Shown in pieces: positions 1 to 6,937 of a stretch of DNA of 14,719 nucleotides. Below the pieces are notes generated by a model. It made no database searches and was not told where the DNA came from. It saw nothing but the letters and a program-made list of their open reading frames with translations. Both the position numbers and the translations under genes were made by a program. Position 1 is the first letter of the stretch. Each line of letters starts with the position of its first letter. Origin of the DNA: Deltaproteobacteria bacterium UBA2385 (lineage in GTDB: Bacteria; Myxococcota_A; UBA796; UBA2385); the NCBI GenBank assembly GCA_002343455.1, contig DDSR01000277.1, forward strand, positions 1 to 14,719, given 5' to 3'.

Positions 1-683
1 GCGACTGCGACGACAACGACGCCACCGTCTCGCCGCAGGACGCCGATGGCGACGGCTGGTCGACCTGCGACGGCGACTGCAACGACAGCAGCGCGGTCAC
101 CTACCCGGGCGCGGCGCGCTCGGACTCCAGCACGGCCTGCATGACCGATACGGACGGGGATCGCTGGGGGGCGATCTCGCCGGCCCGTGGTGCCACAGCG
201 GGCACCGACTGCAACGACAGCGACGCCTCGCGCAGCCCCAGCGCGACCGACGTCCCCTGGGACGGCATCGACCAGAACTGCGACGGATCGGACTCCGGCA
301 CGACGACGACCGCCACCGGCACCGGCGGGCTCTCCATCAGCGACCTGGGCACCACCCGCTCGACCGCCAGCGTCAGCAGCTGCTCGGAGATCTACGACAT
401 CACCGTCGCCGTGAACATCAGCCACAGCTACATCGGCGACCTGACTGTCGACCTGCAGGCCCCCAGCGGTCGGACCATCCGCCTCCACAACCGCAGCGGA
501 GCCGGGGCCGGAAGCATCGTCGGGACCTACAGCGCCTCGGGCGGCTCGCTCAGCGCCTACGAGTCGCTCTCCACCTTGATCGGGGTCAGCGGAACGGGGA
601 CCTGGGCCCTCACCGTCGAAGACAACGCCTTCCTGGACTCGGGCACGCTGAACTCCTGGAGCGTCCGGCTCGATTGCCCCTGA
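1..683 (+). CDS. Secreted protein with MopE-type metal-binding repeats and a C-terminal P-domain (5' end missing)
   Basis: The gene is open from the window edge (first whole codon at base 3) to TGA at 681-683, so the start and any signal peptide lie outside. The visible 226 residues begin with Asp/Asn/Cys-rich repeats (DCDDND, DADGDGW, GDCNDSS, TDCNDSD, DQNCDG; about bases 3-299), the pattern of the MopE-type putative metal-binding motif common in myxobacterial surface proteins. A Thr-rich linker follows (about 303-326). Bases 327-680 then encode a beta-rich domain with SHSYIGDLTVDL, GTWALTVED and LNSWSVRL, which matches the P/Homo B domain found after subtilisin-like proteases and in other secreted proteins. 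No catalytic part is visible. The protein is probably exported and binds calcium or another metal through the acidic loops. Its last codons overlap the next gene by 10 bases. Domain calls are firm; the overall function is unknown because the N-terminus is missing. Confidence 0.88.
   Translation, partial: DCDDNDATVSPQDADGDGWSTCDGDCNDSSAVTYPGAARSDSSTACMTDTDGDRWGAISPARGATAGTDCNDSDASRSPSATDVPWDGIDQNCDGSDSGTTTTATGTGGLSISDLGTTRSTASVSSCSEIYDITVAVNISHSYIGDLTVDLQAPSGRTIRLHNRSGAGAGSIVGTYSASGGSLSAYESLSTLIGVSGTGTWALTVEDNAFLDSGTLNSWSVRLDCP
3..299 (+). repeat. MopE-type Asp/Asn/Cys-rich protein repeats
   Basis: Degenerate coding repeats built on D-x-D-G-D-G-W and D-C-N-D-S/N motifs, at least three visible copies, each about 25-35 codons. 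The Asp/Asn spacing resembles calcium-binding loops, and the paired Cys suggest a disulfide-stabilised extracellular fold. The array probably continues upstream of the window. Confidence 0.7.
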
Positions 684-1717
684 TCGACCCCCATCCGCCG
701 CAGGGCGAGCGCTTCGTCTGGCTGGCCGGCGGGTCCCTGGTCCTGGCCGTCGTGATCGGCGCCATCCTGCGGGCCGTCTTCGCCGGCGTGCCGCTGCCCT
801 TCGGCAGCTTTCCCGAGCTGCGCCACGCCCACAGCCACCTGGGCTACTACGGCGTGCTCTTCCCGCTGGCCTGGTGGGCCTGGATCCAGGGCGGGCCGCG
901 GCCGCCCGGCCGGATCCTGACGGCGATCTACGGCCTCGCGGTCCTGGCCGCGACCATCGGCTTCGCTCGCGAGGGCTACGGCTTCACCGCGATCGTCGCC
1001 TCGACCGTGGTGCTGCTCGTCTGGCTCACCTCGGCCTGGCGGGCGCTGCCGCGTCTGCGAGAGCTGCGCTCCTGGTACGCCGTCGCGGCGCCGGCCATCG
1101 TCGGCAGCGCCATCACCATCCCCCTCGTCGCCATCAACTTCCAGCGCGATCCCGCCTTCTCCTCGGAGCTCGTCCAGCTCTTCCTGACCCTCCTGCTCTT
1201 TGGCGTGATCGTGCCTGCCGCCCTGGCCGTGCGGCAGGCGCCTCCTCCGCTCGCCCCGCTCTGGGCCCTGGGAACGGTCTGCGCCGCGCTGGCCCTGGGC
1301 CCCTGGCCGACGATGCCGACCCTGGCCGGCAGCGTCCTGCTGGGCCTCCTCCTCCTCCAGGCCGGCTACCGCCTGCGGGCCCCCTGGGATCAACGCGCCC
1401 TCTGGCTCGGCCTGGGCGCTGGCCTGATCGTCTTCGGCCTGGGCCTGGTGGTCGAGAGCCACGCCGTCGGGGTCGCCGGGCTGCACTACGCCGTCCTCGG
1501 GCCCGTGCTGGTCAGCCTGGGCCGCCCCCTCTCGCCTCGGGGGCCCCGCTGGATCTGCCTGCTCTACGAGGCGCTGGTCGTCGTCTTCTGCGCCGCGATC
1601 ATCGGCCCGCAGCTGCTGCCGGGCCCGCCCTGGCCGCAGATCGCCGCGGCCTGCGGGGGGCTGGTCGCGCTGAGCTGGATCGCCGCCTTCGCGGTGAGGG
1701 GCTGGCGCGGGGAGTGA
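674..1717 (+). CDS. Polytopic inner-membrane protein of unknown function with an HxHxH motif
   Basis: A 347-residue protein with about 11-12 predicted membrane helices (for example residues 14-36, 52-71, 81-98, 103-122, 133-153, 166-186, 216-232, 241-261, 267-283, 293-315, 323-343). I do not recognise a named family. The sequence RHAHSHLGYYG (residues 50-60) opens the second helix and gives His51, His53 and His55. His263 and His271 (GLHYAVLGP) sit near helices 9-10. Clustered histidines in membrane helices recall haem- or metal-binding proteins such as NnrS-like or haem-copper-oxidase-like families, but this is only a resemblance. I chose the TTG start at 674 because it keeps the first helix whole; the next in-frame option, GTG at 752, would cut into that helix. 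The start lies 10 bases inside the preceding gene, suggesting translational coupling, with only a weak GGAG at 657-660 upstream. It ends at TGA 1715-1717. Confidence 0.8.
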   Translation: MPLIDPHPPQGERFVWLAGGSLVLAVVIGAILRAVFAGVPLPFGSFPELRHAHSHLGYYGVLFPLAWWAWIQGGPRPPGRILTAIYGLAVLAATIGFAREGYGFTAIVASTVVLLVWLTSAWRALPRLRELRSWYAVAAPAIVGSAITIPLVAINFQRDPAFSSELVQLFLTLLLFGVIVPAALAVRQAPPPLAPLWALGTVCAALALGPWPTMPTLAGSVLLGLLLLQAGYRLRAPWDQRALWLGLGAGLIVFGLGLVVESHAVGVAGLHYAVLGPVLVSLGRPLSPRGPRWICLLYEALVVVFCAAIIGPQLLPGPPWPQIAAACGGLVALSWIAAFAVRGWRGE

Positions 1718-1740
1718 GGGAGGGGCGAGGTGGGTGCCGG

Positions 1741-1927
1741 TCACGTGGCCCGAGCCCAGGTCGAGCTGGCGAGATCCCTGGAGCAGCGGCTGCCGATGCT
1801 GAACATCACCGGGCAGTCGAGCTGGACCTGCAGCGTGCCGCCGACGACCTCCAGGCGCAGGTCGGGGCGCTCCCCTCCTGGTCCCCCAAGGGCCGCCCCA
1901 GGGCCTCGCCCTCGGCGTAGAGCTGGA
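1741..1927 (-). pseudogene. Unidentified coding remnant, possibly from an OmpA-like domain
   Basis: Between the membrane protein gene (ends 1717) and the recognisable part of the sorbosone dehydrogenase remnant (to about 1928) there is no intact gene. One minus-strand frame over about 1742-1880 reads with an alternating beta-strand pattern, LRLEVVGGTLQVQLD followed by VMFSIGS. This loosely resembles the opening strands of OmpA/MotB-type peptidoglycan-binding domains (GxLxVxLxxxVLFxxGSA). It then dissolves into out-of-frame sequence. The similarity is weak and rests on one stretch of about 25 residues. It could equally be the degraded 3' end of the adjacent pseudogene or unrelated junk. Confidence 0.2.
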
Positions 1928-2519
1928 GGCCCCACCTGGGTAGGCCTCCAGAGAGCTCTCGCCCTCGTCGAAGGTCAGGCCCAGCGAGGCGGTGTGGGCG
2001 CCGAGGGCGTAGTCGGGCACCAGGTCCTCGCCGAGCTCGTCCCGCGTTGACGGTCTGGCCGGGCAGGTCTGGAAGGACCACCAGGGCGTCGGCGTTTGGC
2101 CCATGGAGCCGATCGCCGATCAGAGCCATGCCGAAGGGTGAGGTCCGGTCCTCCAGGAAGGCCGTCGTCGCCTCGGCCGAGCCTTCCCCGTCCGCGTCGC
2201 GCAACAGGCTGTTGCGGGCGGCGCTTGGCGGCGCGGTGCGCTCGGCAACCGGGATGTCGCCGTTGGGCAGGCGATAGAGCCAGCGCGGATGGTCCAACGC
2301 GGACGCGACCACCGTGACGGTGAATCCCGGCGCGGCGGCGGGCGTCGCCCCGGCGGGCCAGCCCACGGCGGGCGCGATCTTGATCGTGGGCAACAGCCCC
2401 TGGCGCGGCTCGGGCAGCTCCGAGTCGGCGCCGAATCCAGCGGCGGGCGGCAGGGCGCGACGGCTGCCGCAGGCGGCCAGGGCCAAGGCGGCGCCGGCCA
2501 CGAGGGAGTGGCGGATCAT
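1928..2519 (-). pseudogene. Degraded PQQ-dependent sorbosone dehydrogenase-like lipoprotein gene
   Basis: Translation from ATG 2519 gives a good lipoprotein signal (lipobox LAAC, Cys17). It then shows N-terminal features of the L-sorbosone dehydrogenase family of periplasmic six-bladed propeller enzymes, which oxidise sugars or aldehydes with PQQ: GFTVTVVASALDHPRWLYRLPNGDIPVAE, given here in pieces as ALDHPRW, RLPNGDIPVAE, SPFGMALIGD and NADALVVLPDLPGQT. After about base 2045 the frame breaks. Family members normally have VNERDELGDDLVPDY, about 40 residues, then PDYALGAHTASLGL. Here VN is in one frame, RDELGEDLVPDY continues in the next frame, and it runs straight into ALGAHTASLGL. A large part of the propeller before VN is also missing, as is everything after about base 1928, including the usual HGSWNR region. 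Intact relatives are about 400 residues or more; only about 195 codons remain. The product cannot be functional. Confidence 0.8.
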
Positions 2520-2596
2520 GGGCGGCCCGTGGAGGGGGGACGGAGTTCAGGGGACGTGAGGATCTGTATCCCTCGAGGAGGGGACTGGTTGGGATT
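2520..2596. other. Short intergenic gap with an inverted repeat
   Basis: This 77-base gap lies between the chimeric gene (minus strand, ends 2597) and the lipoprotein pseudogene start (2519). Bases 2570-2582 form a 5-bp stem (CCCTC/GAGGG) with a 3-base loop around a CTCGAG palindrome. No T-run follows it in the direction of the minus-strand genes, so it is at best a weak terminator. I see no clear ribosome binding site before the pseudogene start. Confidence 0.25.
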
Positions 2597-3481
2597 TCAA
2601 TCGGCCGGGGCCGGTCGCCACACCCCGTCCTCCCCCCGCTCCAGCCCCGCCGGGCTCCCCTCCCGCGTGATGTAGACCATTCGCTGGCCGCCTCGCGTCG
2701 CGCCCATCGCCTCGATCCGGCGCGTGGCGGGCCCGTCGATCAGCTGCTGGAGCCCCGGCCTCCCCTCGCGCGACAGCCCCGCGACCTCCAGGACCGTCGG
2801 AAACAGATCGACCAGCGAGACCGGGGTCTGCGACACCAGGCCCGCGGGTCCACCCGCCGGCCAGCGCGCCGCCAGGGGGATGTCCAGCACCGCCGGGTGG
2901 CTGCCATGGTGCAGCCAGCCCTCCTCCCCGAGCAGCTCCCCATGGTCCGAGAAGACGGCGATGAAGGCATTCGGGCCGATCGGCTCCAGCATGGTCAGCA
3001 GCTCGCCGAGCAGCGCATCCGTCGCGCTGACTCCCGCGGCGTACTGCGATCGGATGCCCTCGGCGGCCCCGGGCGGGAGCTCGACCTTGCCCTCGTCGAG
3101 CGCCCGGCGGACGCGGTGGGGGCGGACCTCGATGACCTGGGCGGCGACGTGCTGCTCGTCGGTGATGATGCCGGACTGGCTGCCGGTGAAGCTGGCGGCG
3201 GGCAGGCCGAGCTCTTCGATGGCCATGGCCAGCAGGGTCATGCTGACCCGCTCCCCGACGCTGACCAGCAGGTCCAGCTCGCGGCGGCCGGGCCGGGGGC
3301 TGATCTCGCGGGCCAGGGAGAGCAGCTCGTTGGTGGTGTTGCCCATGGCCGAGACGACGACGACGACCCGGTGACCGGCCTGGACGCTGGCGACGACCCG
3401 CGCGGCGACCTGGCGGATGCGCGCCACGTCGGCGACGGAGCTCCCTCCGTACTTCTGGACGATGACGGGCTTCGGCTGCAT
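2597..3481 (-). CDS. Chimeric ORF: aspartate kinase N-terminal third fused in frame to sulfatase-family C-terminal half
   Basis: A 294-residue ORF starting at ATG 3481. Residues 1 to about 132 are plain LysC-type aspartate kinase: the nucleotide-loop start [10 protein letters not shown] (Lys10), [38 protein letters not shown] and [12 protein letters not shown]. The family would continue VVIVAGFQG and then the catalytic and ACT regulatory domains. Instead, from about residue 131-135 (base about 3085) it becomes the C-terminal half of a sulfatase/alkaline-phosphatase-superfamily enzyme: [21 protein letters not shown], written here in parts as [10 protein letters not shown] and DALLGELL, then the metal-ligand motif FSDHGE (Asp179, His180), HHGS (191-194) and [15 protein letters not shown]. 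The kinase lacks its active-site completion and ACT domains; the sulfatase lacks its N-terminal metal ligands and nucleophile, so neither activity is expected. Both parts read cleanly and in frame with no stop. Either a real in-frame deletion joined two same-strand genes, or the assembly is chimeric. Confidence 0.85.
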   Translation of the reverse strand: MQPKPVIVQKYGGSSVADVARIRQVAARVVASVQAGHRVVVVVSAMGNTTNELLSLAREISPRPGRRELDLLVSVGERVSMTLLAMAIEELGLPAASFTGSQSGIITDEQHVAAQVIEVRPHRVRRALDEGKVELPPGAAEGIRSQYAAGVSATDALLGELLTMLEPIGPNAFIAVFSDHGELLGEEGWLHHGSHPAVLDIPLAARWPAGGPAGLVSQTPVSLVDLFPTVLEVAGLSREGRPGLQQLIDGPATRRIEAMGATRGGQRMVYITREGSPAGLERGEDGVWRPAPAD

Positions 3482-3505
3482 CGCGGGGCGGGATAACCGC
3501 GGCGG
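3482..3505. promoter_or_regulatory. 24-bp divergent gap between the chimeric (lysC-start) gene and the UPF0462 gene
   Basis: Two ATG starts face away from each other with only 24 bases between them, including a CCGCGG palindrome (about 3498-3503). Neither side has a convincing ribosome binding site; GGCGG just before 3506 is the best candidate. The gap is too short for two separate promoters, so at least one promoter must lie inside a coding region or the two must overlap. Confidence 0.35.
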
Positions 3506-4045
3506 ATGCGCCTCGCCCTCCCCATCCGCCAGACCTGGGACGGCCAGCCCCTCCCTGCCGAGGAGCAGGTCGAGCTCTGGCTCTCCTCCGAGCCGGAGGG
3601 CCTGCGGCTGGAGCTGGACGCGCCCTTCCACGGCGACCCCCCTCCCCCGGGACCGCCCGGTCCGACCTGGGGCCTGTGGGAGCACGAGGTGGTCGAGCTC
3701 TTCCTGCTGGGGGCCGGGCAGCGCTACACCGAGGTGGAGATCGGTCCTCATGGCCACCACCTGGTCCTGCGGCTCCAGGGCCCACGCCAGGTCCGGGAGC
3801 GCCTGCTCCCGCTGGACGTGCAGATCCTGCACAAATCCGGGCGCTGGACGGCACGGGCTTCCCTGCCCTGGGCCCTGCTCCCCGACGGCCCCTGGAGGGG
3901 AAACGCCTACGCGATCCACGGACTTGGGGCCGCTCGGCGCTACCTGGCCTGGACCGCCCTGGGGGGAGAGCGCCCCGACTTCCACCTGCTGGAGCGCTTC
4001 CCGCCCATTGACCCCTCGCTCGCGGGTGGACAGCCTCAGGGCTAA
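3506..4045 (+). CDS. UPF0462 (C4orf33-like) family protein
   Basis: A 179-residue soluble protein without a signal peptide or membrane segment. Its order of motifs matches the UPF0462 family known from vertebrate C4orf33: TWDG near residue 10, [44 protein letters not shown], a central RW.A...PW.LLP segment, NAYAIHGLG, and the end motif [13 protein letters not shown]. The segments around VEVEIGPHG look like the edge strands of a DOMON/CBM9-like beta-sandwich, which could bind a carbohydrate or haem; no catalytic residues are apparent and the biochemical role of the family is not established. The length agrees with family members (about 180-200). The gene ends at TAA 4043-4045, 35 bases before the downstream sulfatase-like lipoprotein gene on the same strand, so the two are probably cotranscribed. 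Family assignment is from memory of the motif pattern. Confidence 0.8.
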   Translation: MRLALPIRQTWDGQPLPAEEQVELWLSSEPEGLRLELDAPFHGDPPPPGPPGPTWGLWEHEVVELFLLGAGQRYTEVEIGPHGHHLVLRLQGPRQVRERLLPLDVQILHKSGRWTARASLPWALLPDGPWRGNAYAIHGLGAARRYLAWTALGGERPDFHLLERFPPIDPSLAGGQPQG

Positions 4046-4080
4046 GCTGCACGGGCACGGACACACACCAAGGCTCGCAC

Positions 4081-5403
4081 ATGCTCCCTCTCGCCATGCT
4101 TCTGCTCGCCTGCGGCGAACCGAAGTCCAAGGACACCTCCGACCTGCCCCAGGTAGGAGAGTACCCCGCCTTCTACGGCGAGCGTCCCAAGAACCTGCTG
4201 GTGATCAGCATCGACACCTTCCGCCGCGACCTGATGGCCCGGCACGGCGGCGACCCCTGGAACACGCCCTTCCTGGACGCCATCGCCGAGGCGGGCATGT
4301 CGCTGGACCGGCACACGACCTGCAGCAACTGGACCAAGGGCGGCGTCGCCTGCGCCGTCAACGGCCAGTACAGCTACCAGTGGGGGCTGATCCCGCGGCT
4401 GGCCGAGCAGAGCGCCGGCCCGACGCGCACGACCCTGGCCTCGATGCTCGCTGCCCAGGACTACGACACCTACCTGGTGACCAGCAACGGCTGGCTGCTC
4501 GATGCCGGCCTGGACGGTGGCTACGAGACGACCGTTCAGCCCGACGTCAACCGGGCCACCAGCGTCGCCGAGACCGGCGTGGGCCTGCTGGAGAACCGAA
4601 CCCCGGGCAACGAGACCCCCTGGTTCATGCACCTGCACTTCATCGAGCCGCACGCCGCCTACAACCCGCCGTCCGAGTACCTGGTCGGCCTGGAGGACCT
4701 GCCCCCGATCAGCGTCAACCTGGCCGATCGTGAGCAGCACTACGGCCTGCTGCCCGACTGGCCGATCATGAGCGAGGAGGAGCAGGAGACGCTGCGGTCG
4801 CACCTCTGGCTACGCTACCGCGGCGATGTGCGCTGGCTGGACGACACCATGGCCGAGATTTGGGCCGATCTCGAAGTGCGAGGCCTGCTGGACGACACGC
4901 TGGTCGTGTTCTGGACCGACCACGGCGAGCAGTTCTTCGAGCACGAGCAGCAGACCCACGTCTGGGGCCTGTACCGCGAGGAGAACGACGGGGTGGCGAT
5001 CTTCTGGTCCAAGAACATCGTGGCCCAGGCCTGGAACGAGCCGACCAACAACATCGACCTGGCGCCCACCATCGTCTCCGCGCTGGGCCTCATCCCCGGC
5101 GCCGAGTGGACCGGCGAGCCGGTCGGGCTGGCCGACCCCGAGCGGCCGATCATCGCCGAGTCCTGGAGCCGTGGGGGCCCTCGAATGGCCGTCAGCGTCG
5201 GCCAGACCAAGCTGATCTACGACTGGAACACCGGCGACAAGGAGCTCTACGACATGGAAGCCGATCCCGGCGAGCTGACCAACATCTACGACAGCAGCGA
5301 CCCGCGGGCGATCGCGATGTGGGAGCCGCTGATGACGGTGGTGGATCGCTGGTCGGTCCTGGTCGGCGGCTCCGCGGGCGAGCCGACCACCCCGGGGCCC
5401 TGA
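4081..5403 (+). CDS. Sulfatase-superfamily hydrolase, lipoprotein
   Basis: A 440-residue protein beginning [11 protein letters not shown], a very short lipoprotein signal with lipobox Cys11 and no basic n-region, which is unusual. A possible ribosome binding site (AAGG) lies 7 bases before ATG 4081. The body is a sulfatase/alkaline-phosphatase-superfamily domain: [12 protein letters not shown] (Asp45, Asp50 metal ligands), [14 protein letters not shown] at the nucleophile loop, [11 protein letters not shown] (His191), [10 protein letters not shown] (Asp280, His281) and a conserved His293 region, then [14 protein letters not shown] and the typical C-terminal strand [17 protein letters not shown], split here as [13 protein letters not shown]. 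At the position of the Cys/Ser converted to formylglycine in true sulfatases this protein has Thr85, and the CxPSR signature is absent. It may therefore be a phosphodiesterase or phosphotransferase relative rather than a sulfatase. It probably acts at the cell envelope. It converges with the next gene, with stops 27 bases apart. Confidence 0.87.
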   Translation: MLPLAMLLLACGEPKSKDTSDLPQVGEYPAFYGERPKNLLVISIDTFRRDLMARHGGDPWNTPFLDAIAEAGMSLDRHTTCSNWTKGGVACAVNGQYSYQWGLIPRLAEQSAGPTRTTLASMLAAQDYDTYLVTSNGWLLDAGLDGGYETTVQPDVNRATSVAETGVGLLENRTPGNETPWFMHLHFIEPHAAYNPPSEYLVGLEDLPPISVNLADREQHYGLLPDWPIMSEEEQETLRSHLWLRYRGDVRWLDDTMAEIWADLEVRGLLDDTLVVFWTDHGEQFFEHEQQTHVWGLYREENDGVAIFWSKNIVAQAWNEPTNNIDLAPTIVSALGLIPGAEWTGEPVGLADPERPIIAESWSRGGPRMAVSVGQTKLIYDWNTGDKELYDMEADPGELTNIYDSSDPRAIAMWEPLMTVVDRWSVLVGGSAGEPTTPGP

Positions 5404-5433
5404 GCGGCCAGACACCACGGGTCTCCGGGCTCA
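5401..5433. terminator. Possible bidirectional terminator hairpin between convergent genes
   Basis: The two convergent stop codons sit in an inverted repeat: TGAGC at 5401-5405 pairs with GCTCA at 5429-5433. A second imperfect stem, AGAC (5410-5413) with GTCT (5421-5424), lies inside it. There are bulges and no T-tract on either side, so intrinsic termination is uncertain. Confidence 0.22.
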
Positions 5434-6230
5434 GCGCAACTCCAAGGACGAGATCCGCAGGTGGTTGGGGCCCCGGGTCGTCGAGTGGAAGGCGGTCACG
5501 TCCTGCAGCATGATCACCCGAACCTGGTCGGCCTGCAGCTCGTTGGGCCCGCCGGAGTGGGTGGGGAGCAGCTCGGCGGGGGAGATCAGCAGCTCGGCCT
5601 GCAGGCCCGGCTGGACCGGGATGATCGGCGTCGCCCAGCGGCGGCCGCCGGAGTCCTCGACGATCAGGCGAAGGTGGGCGACGGCGTCCTCGGACTCGAC
5701 CTGCAGCCCCACCGAGCGCAGGGGCTGGATCTCGTCGGAGAGCGCCCACAGCAGCGTGTCGTCGCGGTTGTCCCGGACGATCGTGCGCCAGACCAGCGCG
5801 TCCTGGTCGACCTCCAGGGAGGCGTCGACCGAGGCGCTCCAGCCCAGCACCAGCGGGCCGGCCCCCATCTCGGGAGACCAGACCAGGGGCAGGCCGACTA
5901 CGCGACGCTGCCAGGCATCGAGCTGGGCCCTCCAGGCGCGGGCGCGGCCCAGGACGATGAGATCGCCGGAGGCCTGGACCAGCGCGGCGCGGCTGCCTTC
6001 GAGGTCTCCGGCGTCGAAGCGGGCGCGGGCGAGGTTGAGCAGCAGCTCCCCCTGAAAGGAGTCGCCCGGAGAGAGGTGGGTGAGGAGCGTCTCGTAGATG
6101 CCGACCGCGGCGGTGAGGTCCCGATCGGCCGACTCGGCGAGGCGGGCGTCGTGCAGGGCGAACCAGACCTCGGGGCCGGCGGCCCGGGCGGCGCCCCCAC
6201 CGAGCGCCTGGAGCAGGGCGAGGCCCAGGA

Positions 6231-6234
<4 letters not shown>
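5431..6234 (-). CDS. Secreted helical-repeat plus jelly-roll protein, third gene of a two-component operon
   Basis: The 267-residue product starts at GTG 6234; GTGA overlaps the response regulator stop by 4 bases, so translation is probably coupled. Residues 1-19 form a signal peptide ending ARA-AG. Residues about 24-105 are alpha-helical with TPR-like character (AVGIYETLLTHL, GELLLNLARARFDAGDLEGSR, quoted in part as NLARARFDAGDLEGS). Residues about 118-267 form a beta-sandwich of the galactose-binding/carbohydrate-module type, with LGWSAS, an acidic central strand pair, a DSGGRRW segment and the closing DVTAFHS...LRISSLELR pattern. No catalytic residues stand out. I do not know a named family. 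Placement directly behind a histidine kinase and response regulator suggests an accessory periplasmic partner or sensor-input protein, but it could also be a cotranscribed structural protein. The domain reading is by pattern only. Confidence 0.8.
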
Positions 6235-6935
<701 letters not shown>

Positions 6936-6937
6936 GT

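Noticed and set aside
557..2104. Long minus-strand open frame across the membrane protein gene
   Set aside because: Most of it is antisense to the membrane protein gene and has an Arg/Gly/Pro/Gln-rich shadow composition. Only its first part, about 2014-2045, carries the frameshifted piece of the sorbosone dehydrogenase remnant.
3482..4066. Upstream extension of the chimeric kinase-sulfatase frame
   Set aside because: It is antisense to the UPF0462 gene, and aspartokinases normally begin just before the VQKYGGSS motif, which fits ATG 3481.
3417..4733. 438-codon plus-strand frame spanning the UPF0462 and lipoprotein genes
   Set aside because: It is in a different frame from both genes, with Arg/Pro/Ser-rich composition and no domain; both overlapped genes have clear family motifs.
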